From NCBI GenBank assembly GCA_023412745.1, contig JAEZBZ010000196.1, positions 1 through 39,237 of the forward strand: a stretch of 39,237 bases of DNA. The letters are read 5' to 3'. The notes beneath the pieces were generated by a model. That model was given only the letters and a program-made list of their open reading frames with translations, ran no database searches and was not told the origin of the DNA. Positions 32,486 through 39,237 of this stretch are shown here, one piece after another. The translations under genes were made by a program, and so were the position numbers. Numbering within the stretch: position 1 is the stretch's first letter; each line of letters begins with the position of its first letter. This DNA comes from Pseudomonadota bacterium. Its GTDB lineage: Bacteria; Pseudomonadota; Alphaproteobacteria; Rhizobiales; Hyphomicrobiaceae.

Positions 32486-33475
32486 TCAAAGATCGTTGGT
32501 ATTGAAGGAGTCGCACTGCTGCATGCTGCCGCTTTCAAAGCCGCGCCGGAACCAGCGTACGCGCTGCGCCGACGAGCCATGCGTGAACGCATCCGGCACA
32601 ACGCGGCCGGTCTGCTGCTTCTGCAGGGTGTCATCGCCGATACGGCTGGCAGCGTTGAGACCTTCCTCGATATCGCCCGGTTCAAGCCTGTTATTCTGCG
32701 TGTCGGTCAGCTTGGCCCACATGCCGGCGAGACAATCCGCCTGCAACTCCATGCGCACCTGGATCTGGTTGGCCTCGCGTTCCGAAACCCGCTGCTTCAG
32801 CGCCTGCACCTTCTCGGCGATGCCGAGCAGCGTCTGGACATGGTGGCCGACCTCATGCGCGATCACGTAGGCCTGGGCGAAGTCTCCCGGGGCCTTGAAA
32901 CGCCGCTCCAGCTCGTTGAAGAACGACAGGTCGAGATAGACCTTGCGATCGAGCGGACAGTAGAACGGCCCAACCGCCGCCACGCCCTGGCCGCACTGGG
33001 TCTGCACCGCGCCGGTATACAGCACCAGTTGCGGCTCCTGGTAGCGCAGGCCGTTTCGCTCAAACATCGGCTTCCAGACGTCTTCGGTATCGGCCAGCAC
33101 GCGGGCGACGAACCGCTTCTGAGCATCATCGCCACGCTCGGCCTGCTGGCTGTTACGGCCCGGAAGTTCGAAGCCCTGACGCTGGGCGTCGCTGCCCGGA
33201 TCCATGCGCGGCATTTGGATTTCACGGCCGATGTTGGGAACGCCATTGCCGCCCGGGCCACCGCCGGTCAGCAGATCCAGCGGATTGATGCCGAACAGCA
33301 GCATGATGGCGCCGATGATCAGCAGCGTCGTCAGGCTCATCCCGCCGCCACGGCCGCCGATCTGGATCGGCATGCGTCCACCGCCACCTCCCGGAAACCT
33401 GAACCCGCCACCGCGCGTCTCGCCACGGCGGTCTTCGACATTCTGGCTTTCCCGGTCACGATCATCGTAGCGCAT
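32486..33475 (-). CDS. ypfJ: YpfJ-type neutral zinc metallopeptidase
   Basis: 329 residues. A charged, Gly-rich N-terminus (1-45) precedes one membrane segment (about 47-64) and then the peptidase domain with the HEVGHH zinc motif (about 205) and a third ligand Glu in MELQADCLAG. YCPLDRKVYLD and the late DAFTHGSSAQR segment are also typical of the family. It is probably an inner-membrane protein with its catalytic domain in the periplasm. The substrate is unknown for this family as far as I recall. Its stop is 85 nt before the SDR start, and it may be transcribed independently. Confidence 0.9.
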   Translation of the reverse strand: MRYDDRDRESQNVEDRRGETRGGGFRFPGGGGGRMPIQIGGRGGGMSLTTLLIIGAIMLLFGINPLDLLTGGGPGGNGVPNIGREIQMPRMDPGSDAQRQGFELPGRNSQQAERGDDAQKRFVARVLADTEDVWKPMFERNGLRYQEPQLVLYTGAVQTQCGQGVAAVGPFYCPLDRKVYLDLSFFNELERRFKAPGDFAQAYVIAHEVGHHVQTLLGIAEKVQALKQRVSEREANQIQVRMELQADCLAGMWAKLTDTQNNRLEPGDIEEGLNAASRIGDDTLQKQQTGRVVPDAFTHGSSAQRVRWFRRGFESGSMQQCDSFNTNDL

Positions 33476-33567
33476 GGTAGCTCCCGCACCTCAACCAGTT
33501 CCAGCCCCCGACGCTCCCGCCGACGACTTCAGCATGCCGGCCGATCCAGCACAAGCCGAACACGGCT

Positions 33568-34992
33568 TTAGCGATCCTCCGGCGTGGCGGCAATATGTGC
33601 CTCCGCAGGGTCCGCTGCGGGCGCGGGAATCACGAGCGGCTTCGGCTCGGGCGTCGCCCGCACCTTGACCGTCGGCAGCATGGCACGCACCGCCCGCGAG
33701 ACCGCCACGACGCCCTCGTTGGCATACGCCTCGTGATTGCGCTCGATTTCTTTAACCTCATAAAGGTAGTTAACCATCAGTCCGTGGGATTCCTTCATCC
33801 CCTTGGCTGAAACGTCGGCAAGCCAGTTGATCCGCTCCAGCCGCGCACCGTTGCCAAGATGAAAGCGGGCCACCGGATCGACCGGCCGGCCGTCGCCGGC
33901 TTTCTCCTGCACCAGATAGTGCGCGACCAGTGCGCTGAGATGCCCCTCCAGTTCGGCCGCCGCCACGGGATCGTCGGACCACAGCGGATCATCGAGCGCC
34001 GCCAGCGCGAGTTGCATGTCCGGCGTCAGCACGCCGTTCTCCCCCTCCACGCGGACCGACTTCAGCCAGCGGGCGAAACGCGGCACGGGCGAGAGTGTCA
34101 CGAAGGTCCGCAGGCTCGGTTTCTCGCGCGCCAGTTCGTCCACCACCTGCTTGATCAGGAAGTTGCCGAACGAGATCCCCTTCAACCCCTCCTGGCAGTT
34201 CGAGATCGAGTATAACACGGCCGTGCGCGGCTCGGTTTCCGGGGCCGGCTTCGGGGCCTCCTCAAGCACGCTATGGATGGTCGCGGGGATATCTCGGGTC
34301 AGCGCAACCTCGACAAAGATCAGCGGATCATCGACCAACGAGGGATGGAAGAAGGCAAAGCAGCGCCGGTCGGCCGGATCGAGGCGGCGGCGCAGATCGT
34401 CCCAACCCTTGATCTCGTGCACCGCCTCGTAGGCGATGATCTTCTCCAAGATCGCCGCCGGCGTCTGCCAATCAATGCGGCGGACCACCAGAAACCCGCG
34501 GTTGAACCACGAATACAGCAGGTGCCGCAGGTCGCTGTCGACCGCCGCCAGTTCCGCGTCGCCGTTGAGCATGTCCAGCAGATCACGGCGCAAAGCGACG
34601 ATTTCCGCCGTCGCGCCGGGCGCCAGATTGAGGCGGCGGAAGAATTCCTGGCGCGGACTATCGACTGCTGCCTGCAACCGCGCCAGCGACGTCGGTGAGG
34701 GATCGGCGACGTAAGCAGCCGCCGCTGCGCTGGCCGCCGCTTCGTCCGGCTGCAGCGCTTCGGCGAGAAAGCGGAAGAAGGTTTCCTTCTCGCCGGCGTC
34801 CAGCCCGCGATACAGCGTCAGAATCTGTTGTGCCAGCGCCACGCCGGAGGCTTCACCGCGCACCGAAACCAGGGCCTTGGACAGCGCAACGATATCTGCC
34901 GTGGCATCACCGTTCTTCAGCGACCAAGGCAAAAGCTGGCGCCCCTGCTCGGCGACATTGTTGAGCAGTTCCTGCAGGAACGAAACGTTCAC
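33568..34992 (-). CDS. Malonyl-CoA decarboxylase
   Basis: About 474 residues with a helical N-terminal domain (1-190) and a catalytic GNAT-like domain with FFHPSLVDDPLIFVEVAL, SISNCQEGLKGISFGNFLIKQV, FHLGNGARLERINWLAD and SHGLMVNYLY. It converts malonyl-CoA to acetyl-CoA and CO2. I chose GTG 34992, which has AAGGA seven nt upstream; the frame also opens at GTG 35010. The C-terminal 30 residues are Pro/Ala-rich and probably disordered. No malonyl-CoA synthetase or malonate transporter is adjacent. Divergent from the MBL-fold hydrolase gene across about 110 nt. Confidence 0.92.
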   Translation of the reverse strand: MNVSFLQELLNNVAEQGRQLLPWSLKNGDATADIVALSKALVSVRGEASGVALAQQILTLYRGLDAGEKETFFRFLAEALQPDEAAASAAAAAYVADPSPTSLARLQAAVDSPRQEFFRRLNLAPGATAEIVALRRDLLDMLNGDAELAAVDSDLRHLLYSWFNRGFLVVRRIDWQTPAAILEKIIAYEAVHEIKGWDDLRRRLDPADRRCFAFFHPSLVDDPLIFVEVALTRDIPATIHSVLEEAPKPAPETEPRTAVLYSISNCQEGLKGISFGNFLIKQVVDELAREKPSLRTFVTLSPVPRFARWLKSVRVEGENGVLTPDMQLALAALDDPLWSDDPVAAAELEGHLSALVAHYLVQEKAGDGRPVDPVARFHLGNGARLERINWLADVSAKGMKESHGLMVNYLYEVKEIERNHEAYANEGVVAVSRAVRAMLPTVKVRATPEPKPLVIPAPAADPAEAHIAATPEDR

Positions 34993-35102
34993 GCGGCGAT
35001 CCTTTGACACCTGGGCAACCGGGCTGGGGGCTTTCCGCTCGACGCTGCCCCCTCGTGATGGCTATCTAGCTCAAAATGGCCAACGCACCAGGGGGAAACA
35101 TC

Positions 35103-35906
35103 ATGGCTGACAGCGAGATCTATGAAATTCTCGCGCTGAAGTATGGCCGGCATGCGAACCGGACGCGCGCCGACAACTTCCTGTTCCCGGACGATCACGC
35201 CAGCCCGCAGCCGATCGACTATTTCGTCTGGGTCATCCGCAACCAGAACCGCACCGTCCTGCTCGACACCGGTTTCGATCGCGCGGAGGCCGCCAATCGC
35301 GACCGCGCTATCGATCACGAACCGCGCGAGGTGCTGAAACGTATTGGGGTCGATGCGGACCGGATCGACAACGTCATCATCTCGCACCTGCACTACGACC
35401 ACGCCGGGACGCTCGACCACTACCCTGCCGCGACCTTCCACCTGCAGGAAGCCGAGATGGCCTACGCCACCGGGCGCTGCATGTGCGATTCCGTGTTGCA
35501 GAAGCCGTTCAACGCCGACCACGTCTGCCAGATGGTCAAGAACGTGTATTCCGGCCGGGTCCAGTTCCACGATGGCGATGGTCAGATCGCACCGGGCATC
35601 ACCGTGCATGCGATGCCTGGCCACAGCAAAGGCTTGCAAAGCGTGCGGGTGCTGACCCGGACCGGCTGGGTCGTTCTGGCGTCGGACGCTACTCATCTCT
35701 ACGAGAACTTCGAGCAGCGCCGGCCGTTCCCGATCGTGGTCGATGTCGAAGCGACACTGCGCAGCTACGACCGGCTGCAGGCGCTGGCGACGTCGCGGCG
35801 CCACGTGGTCCCCGGTCACGATCCCCTGGTGCTGGAACGCTATCCTGCGCTATCGGCCGAAACCAAAGGCATTGTGCATCGGCTGGACGTGGCGCGGATC
35901 GACTAA
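35103..35906 (+). CDS. MBL-fold hydrolase, N-acyl-homoserine lactonase-like
   Basis: 267 residues of the metallo-beta-lactamase fold with the full metal set: SHLHYDHAG (HxHxDH, about 94-99), MPGHSKG (His), LASDATHLY (bridging Asp) and VPGHDP (His). Length and motif order are like AttM/AiiA-type lactonases, so it may open lactones including acyl-homoserine lactones, but related proteins act on other esters. No signal peptide, so cytoplasmic. ATG 35103 follows GGGGGA by seven nt. No LuxI/LuxR pair is in the window. Confidence 0.86.
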   Translation: MADSEIYEILALKYGRHANRTRADNFLFPDDHASPQPIDYFVWVIRNQNRTVLLDTGFDRAEAANRDRAIDHEPREVLKRIGVDADRIDNVIISHLHYDHAGTLDHYPAATFHLQEAEMAYATGRCMCDSVLQKPFNADHVCQMVKNVYSGRVQFHDGDGQIAPGITVHAMPGHSKGLQSVRVLTRTGWVVLASDATHLYENFEQRRPFPIVVDVEATLRSYDRLQALATSRRHVVPGHDPLVLERYPALSAETKGIVHRLDVARID

Positions 35907-35911
35907 GGCGG

Positions 35912-36994
35912 TCAGGCAATCAGCCTGCCCAGAGCGGCATCGACCGTTGCCACGGTATCGTCCCAATATGGCAGGCGCGCACGAGCCTCCAGCGCGCCAT
36001 GGCGGAGAGCGTCGCGTCTGGCTGGTTCGGCCAGAACGGCGCCCAGCGCATCTCTCAATGCGCAGGCGTCGCCGGGAGCGACGATCAGGGCTGCTTGCGG
36101 GCTCAACCACTCCTGAACGGCCCCGGCCGCGGTCGTCACCACCGGGATTCCGCGAGCGATTGCCTCGGCGATCGCCATGCCGAACCCTTCGTGGTGTGAC
36201 GCCGCAACATAGACATCCGCCGCGCGCCAGATGCTTTGGAGTTCGGCATCGTCACATTCGCCTGTCAGCATGATGCGATGGTCGAGCCGCAGTTCCGCGA
36301 TCGATGCATAAAGTTCGGCGACGTAAGCAGGCGCGCGTGTCGTATTGCCGACGATGGTCAATTGCCACGGCAGATGCTCCAAGCCGGCGAGCGCAGTGAC
36401 CAGCGTTACGTGATCCTTGCGTGGCACCAACGCGCCCACGGAGAGAAGCGACGGTACCGTGTTCGCCGGGGAAGCTGCCGGCTGCGGATCGATGCCTGGC
36501 GGGGCCAACACGATGCGGTCTGGCGACACGTCAAAACGCCTGCGCAGATCATCGGCTGTCGTCTGCGAGGTCACAATAGCCAGGGCAACGTGCGCGAGCG
36601 CCTCCCGTTCCGCTGTCGCCAACGCAGCGCGGTCCGCGCTACTCCCCCCATCGAACGACAACGGATGATGCACGATCATCGCCAGCCGAAGCCGTTGCGC
36701 ATGACGACACGCCACATCCGGCATCACGCCAAGACAAAGCTGATCGGCGACGACCAGCGTGCCATCGGCCAGCGTCTCGAACTGCGCCGAGGCGATTCGG
36801 CGGGCCTCGGTATCGGGGCGCGGAAACCCGGACGGCAGGATCATGTCGCTGATCGTCCAGCCGCGCCCGCGCAATTCCCGCATCAAGCGCGTATCGTAGA
36901 TCCAGCCGCCGGTGCGGCGCTCGTAGTCGGCGGAGATGGCGAAAACCAGATGCCGCGCGCGCTCATGTGCAATGACGGACGCGGGCGCACCCAT
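35912..36994 (-). CDS. GT4 family glycosyltransferase, paralogue of the gene at 20635
   Basis: 360 residues, GT-B fold. Shared with the other GT4 copy are R-x-TGG-x2-YDx3-L-x2-L, IVHHPLS.., the E-x-EAL-x2-VALAIVTS stretch, LSVGALVPRKDH, the E-x7-E region (HHEGFGMAIAEAIARG, about 265), an APGDACALRDALG tail and a final LPYWDDT. Similarity runs along the whole length, so they are true paralogues. ATG lies two nt after the acyl-CoA synthetase stop, making it the last gene of a CoA-metabolism operon, which is unusual for a glycosyltransferase. The acceptor is unknown. Confidence 0.87.
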   Translation of the reverse strand: MGAPASVIAHERARHLVFAISADYERRTGGWIYDTRLMRELRGRGWTISDMILPSGFPRPDTEARRIASAQFETLADGTLVVADQLCLGVMPDVACRHAQRLRLAMIVHHPLSFDGGSSADRAALATAEREALAHVALAIVTSQTTADDLRRRFDVSPDRIVLAPPGIDPQPAASPANTVPSLLSVGALVPRKDHVTLVTALAGLEHLPWQLTIVGNTTRAPAYVAELYASIAELRLDHRIMLTGECDDAELQSIWRAADVYVAASHHEGFGMAIAEAIARGIPVVTTAAGAVQEWLSPQAALIVAPGDACALRDALGAVLAEPARRDALRHGALEARARLPYWDDTVATVDAALGRLIA

Positions 36995-36996
36995 GC

Positions 36997-38625
36997 CTAC
37001 GGCGCCTCCCGATCCATGGCCCGCAGATCAATGCGGCGGATCTTGCCGGTGATCGTCATCGGCATATCACGGACGAAGCGAATACGGCGCGGATATTCAT
37101 GCGCCGCCAGACGGCTGCGGACGAACTGCTGGATCTCGGTGGCCAGATCGTCCGTCGGCGTTACGCCCGGCGCCGGCACGATGAAGGCGACGACCACCTC
37201 GCCGCGCAGGTCATCCGGCGCACCGATCACACCGGCCAGCGCGACCGAGGGATGCCGCTGCAGGCATTCCTCCACCTCGCCCGGACCGATGCGATAGCCA
37301 GCGGAATTGATGATGTCGTCGTCGCGGCCCTGAAACCAGAAATAGCCGTCGTCGTCCTTTTTCGCGATGTCGCCGAGCAGGCACCAGTCCCCGCGGAACT
37401 TGTCGCGCGTGGCTTCGGGCCGGAGCCAGTATTCCAGAAACATCACCGGATCGGGACGGAGCACCGCGACACTGCCCGGCGTTCCCGCTGGCAGGACATT
37501 GCCCGCGTCGTCCACGACCTCAACCACGTGGCCCGGAATGGCGCGGCCCATCGAGCCCGCCCGCACCGGAAACAGCCGCCCCGAATTGCCGATCACCAGG
37601 TTGATTTCGGTCTGGCCGAAGAACTCGTTCATGGTCAACCCGAAGGTGGCCTGCCCCCAGGCGATCATGTCGGCGCCAAGCTTCTCGCCGCCGGTTCCAA
37701 TCGAGCGTACATTAAAGCTGAAGCGTCGCGGATCGGGCACCTGCCGCATCAAGCGCAATGCCGTCGGTGGCATGAAGACATTGCGCACACCATGCCGCGC
37801 GAGAAACGCGAAGGCCCATTCGGGATCGAACTTGGTCCGCCCGGAGCCGACCACCGGCACGCCGTAGTACAATGACGGCAGCAGCACATCGAGCAGGCCA
37901 CCGGCCCAGGCCCAGTCCGCCGGTGTCCAGAAACGATCACCTGCCTGCGGGAACATATCCTGCGGCAGCGCCACGCCCGGCAGATGGCCGAGCAGCACGC
38001 GGGCCGCATGCAGCACGCCCTTCGGATTGCCGGTGGTACCCGAGGTGTACATCAGAAGCGCCGGATCATCGGGTCCGCTGTCAACCGCATCGCGCTGATC
38101 CGATGCGCGAGCGCTCAAATCCCAGAACCCCTGCGCCGGCGATGCGGACGGATCATCGACCGTCACGACGTGCGCCAGCGTCTCCACATCGGTGATGGTA
38201 TCCGCGACGCGCGCGTGCGCTTCGGCTGTGGTCACCAGCACGCGCGCGCCGCTGTCGCGCAGCCGGTATTCAAGTGCATCCGGCCCGAACAGGTTGAACA
38301 GCGGCAGCGCGATCGCGCCGAGCTTATGTACCGCGATATGCGCCAGCAGGCTTTCCGGGCATTGCGGCAGGTGAATCCCGACGATGGCGCCGCGATGGAC
38401 ACCCAGATGCGCCAGCACGTTTGCAAAGCGGCATGCCGCCCGCTCGACCTCCACGAATGTCCAGGTTCGGATTGCCCCGTCGACATGTTCGAAAATCAGC
38501 GCTGGCGCATCCGGCGTGCGCCGCGCGTGACGGGCGCAAATCGCCTCGGCGATGTTGAAGCGCGCCGGGATATCCCAGCGAAAGTTTGCCGTGACCTCGT
38601 CGTAGCTCTTGCCCGTGAGGTACAT
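36997..38625 (-). CDS. AMP-binding acyl-CoA synthetase (acetyl/medium-chain type)
   Basis: 542 residues of the ANL superfamily. Visible motifs are MYTSGTTGNPKGVLH (P-loop, about 195), FFGQTE (about 345), LGDIAKKDDDGYFWFQGR (about 410), and DIINSAGYRIGPGEVE then the C-terminal TGKIRR with the catalytic Lys. The sequence resembles acetyl-CoA- or medium-chain acyl-CoA synthetases; the acid used is not clear. It lies 13 nt after the small monooxygenase-fold gene and two nt before the glycosyltransferase gene, in an operon begun by a CaiB/BaiF CoA-transferase, which points to activation of an organic acid for degradation. Confidence 0.9.
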   Translation of the reverse strand: MYLTGKSYDEVTANFRWDIPARFNIAEAICARHARRTPDAPALIFEHVDGAIRTWTFVEVERAACRFANVLAHLGVHRGAIVGIHLPQCPESLLAHIAVHKLGAIALPLFNLFGPDALEYRLRDSGARVLVTTAEAHARVADTITDVETLAHVVTVDDPSASPAQGFWDLSARASDQRDAVDSGPDDPALLMYTSGTTGNPKGVLHAARVLLGHLPGVALPQDMFPQAGDRFWTPADWAWAGGLLDVLLPSLYYGVPVVGSGRTKFDPEWAFAFLARHGVRNVFMPPTALRLMRQVPDPRRFSFNVRSIGTGGEKLGADMIAWGQATFGLTMNEFFGQTEINLVIGNSGRLFPVRAGSMGRAIPGHVVEVVDDAGNVLPAGTPGSVAVLRPDPVMFLEYWLRPEATRDKFRGDWCLLGDIAKKDDDGYFWFQGRDDDIINSAGYRIGPGEVEECLQRHPSVALAGVIGAPDDLRGEVVVAFIVPAPGVTPTDDLATEIQQFVRSRLAAHEYPRRIRFVRDMPMTITGKIRRIDLRAMDREAP

Positions 38626-38638
38626 GGCAGCGTGGCCT

Positions 38639-38941
38639 TCATGCCAATCCGTGATCGGAAATCAGCTCGTATTTCAGCACGCGCTTGGAGGCGGTGATCG
38701 GCGTCACGTGCGCGTTGAAGGAAAGGTAGTGCTCGGTCTCCAGATGCAGCTTGAACGCCGCCTCGTCGTCATAGGTTTCGTAGAGAAAGAAGGCGTTGGC
38801 ATCGAGCGGATCCTGCGCGACATCGAACTGCCGGCAACCGACCTCGTTCTCGAGGCTATTGCGCGCCTGCGTCAGCAGCGCCGTGCGAAACGCGGCGGTA
38901 TGCCCGGGCTTCGATTCAAAGAATACGACGACGACGTACAT
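38639..38941 (-). CDS. Antibiotic biosynthesis monooxygenase (ABM) domain protein
   Basis: 100 residues with the dimeric ferredoxin-like ABM fold: MYVVVVFFESKPGH, then GCRQFDVAQDP, FFLYETYDDEAAF and HLETEHYLSF. Such proteins include YgiN-type quinol monooxygenases and haem-degrading enzymes; many have no known substrate. ATG 38941 is fixed by GGGAGG four nt upstream (38946-38951). It sits between the CoA-transferase and acyl-CoA synthetase genes, so it may act on an intermediate of the same catabolic route. Confidence 0.88.
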   Translation of the reverse strand: MYVVVVFFESKPGHTAAFRTALLTQARNSLENEVGCRQFDVAQDPLDANAFFLYETYDDEAAFKLHLETEHYLSFNAHVTPITASKRVLKYELISDHGLA

Positions 38942-38945
38942 CTGG

Positions 38946-38951
38946 CCTCCC
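38946..38951 (-). promoter_or_regulatory. Shine-Dalgarno GGGAGG for ATG 38941
   Basis: On the minus strand GGGAGG ends four nt before ATG 38941. It overlaps two upstream in-frame ATGs (38959, 38953) and so argues that 38941 is the true start of the ABM gene. Confidence 0.7.
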
Positions 38952-38984
38952 ATGCTCATGCTTGTTTGGTGGCAAACCACCGCA

Positions 38985-39237
38985 TTATAATATGCCGCGC
39001 GCCTTGAGATCGGAAACCTTCTCCGGCGCATAGTTCAGCAAACCTTCGTAGACATCCGAATTATGATGGCCGACCGGCGCGCCGGTCCAGCGGATCTGTG
39101 CATCGCGATCGAGCCCATCGACCATCGGCACCACGCCCGGATGCAGCAGATCTCCGTGCAGCGGATCGTTGACCATCGTCACCATGCGCCGCGCACGGTA
39201 CTGCGGATCGGCGGCAATATCGGCCGTGGTGTAGATC
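38985..39237 (-). CDS. CaiB/BaiF family CoA-transferase, C-terminal part only (5' partial)
   Basis: The frame is open to the window edge and ends at a TAA at 38985. About 83 residues are visible, including YTTADIAADPQYRARRMV, a mid-segment GDLLHPGVVP, RWTGAPVGHHNSDVY and the LKARGIL end. This is the standard C-terminus of class III CoA-transferases (formyl-CoA transferase/CaiB type), which move CoA between acids. The catalytic Asp lies outside the window. It is the first visible gene of the leftward operon with ABM, acyl-CoA synthetase and GT4 genes. Confidence 0.85.
   Translation of the reverse strand, partial: IYTTADIAADPQYRARRMVTMVNDPLHGDLLHPGVVPMVDGLDRDAQIRWTGAPVGHHNSDVYEGLLNYAPEKVSDLKARGIL

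Noticed and set aside
32159..33571. A 470-codon + strand open frame opposite the SDR and YpfJ genes
   Set aside because: It runs antisense to two genes with clear catalytic motifs and has shadow-like composition.
35103..35906. Quorum-sensing locus
   Set aside because: A lactonase-like fold alone is not enough; no LuxI- or LuxR-type gene is present in the window.
1..39237. tRNA/rRNA genes, CRISPR arrays, insertion sequences, att sites
   Set aside because: Scanning by eye found no cloverleaf with CCA-type acceptor, no regular repeat-spacer array and no transposase or integrase motif; a tool-based scan could still reveal short remnants.

Overview
The window is GC-rich, densely coded and looks like an alphaproteobacterial chromosome. 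Rhizobiales (Bradyrhizobium/Rhodopseudomonas/Xanthobacteraceae-like) is my best guess. It rests on gene content recalled from those groups: an NdvA-type glucan exporter, a GtrA/GtrB/YdjC set, a denD/2-oxo-tetronate isomerase pair, an OpgH-like synthase, and palindromic intergenic repeats of the 'tgccggc..gccggca' type. I see no tRNA, rRNA, CRISPR array, transposase or phage gene. The window opens and closes inside genes: a polyketide synthase on the left and a CaiB/BaiF CoA-transferase on the right.

Region 1 (1-11280) is part of a hybrid natural-product cluster. A type I polyketide synthase reads rightward as (KS)-AT-KR-DH-ACP-TE, with KR unusually placed before DH. It converges on an NRPS-like protein reading leftward as formyltransferase - remnant condensation half - adenylation domain with a luciferase-like monooxygenase inserted between motifs A4 and A5 - carrier protein. 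A strong symmetric terminator separates them. The adenylation pocket read by eye resembles glycine codes. About 560 bp of non-coding DNA then separates the NRPS from a secreted L,D-transpeptidase.

Region 2 (11281-19156) is cell-envelope biology. A tightly overlapping + strand run encodes a GtrB-like lipid-linked glycosyltransferase, a YdjC/ChbG deacetylase, a GtrA flippase-like protein and a HAD IIA phosphatase-like protein. A - strand run encodes an OpgH-like glucan glucosyltransferase, an FkbM methyltransferase and a secreted protein I do not recognise.

Region 3 (19212-29171) holds what I consider the most interesting candidate system. A translationally coupled operon encodes a BchC-like dehydrogenase without zinc ligands, a 6-pyruvoyl-tetrahydropterin-synthase homologue without most catalytic residues, a GT4 glycosyltransferase and a SAM methyltransferase. 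Next come a cytochrome b561 and a stand-alone RibD-type reductase, then a YfhO-like membrane protein and NdvA. A divergent GTP cyclohydrolase II follows. Together these could make a glycosylated, methylated GTP-derived pyrimidine or pterin. This is an inference and not a known pathway.

Region 4 (29685-39237) is mainly catabolic. It has denD, a 2-oxo-tetronate/hydroxypyruvate isomerase and a DHRS6-like SDR (sugar-acid oxidation), then a YpfJ-type zinc peptidase and malonyl-CoA decarboxylase. Divergent from the last is an MBL-fold lactonase-like hydrolase. A leftward operon ends the window: CaiB/BaiF CoA-transferase, a small antibiotic-monooxygenase-fold protein, an acyl-CoA synthetase, and unexpectedly a second GT4 clearly paralogous to the one in region 3.
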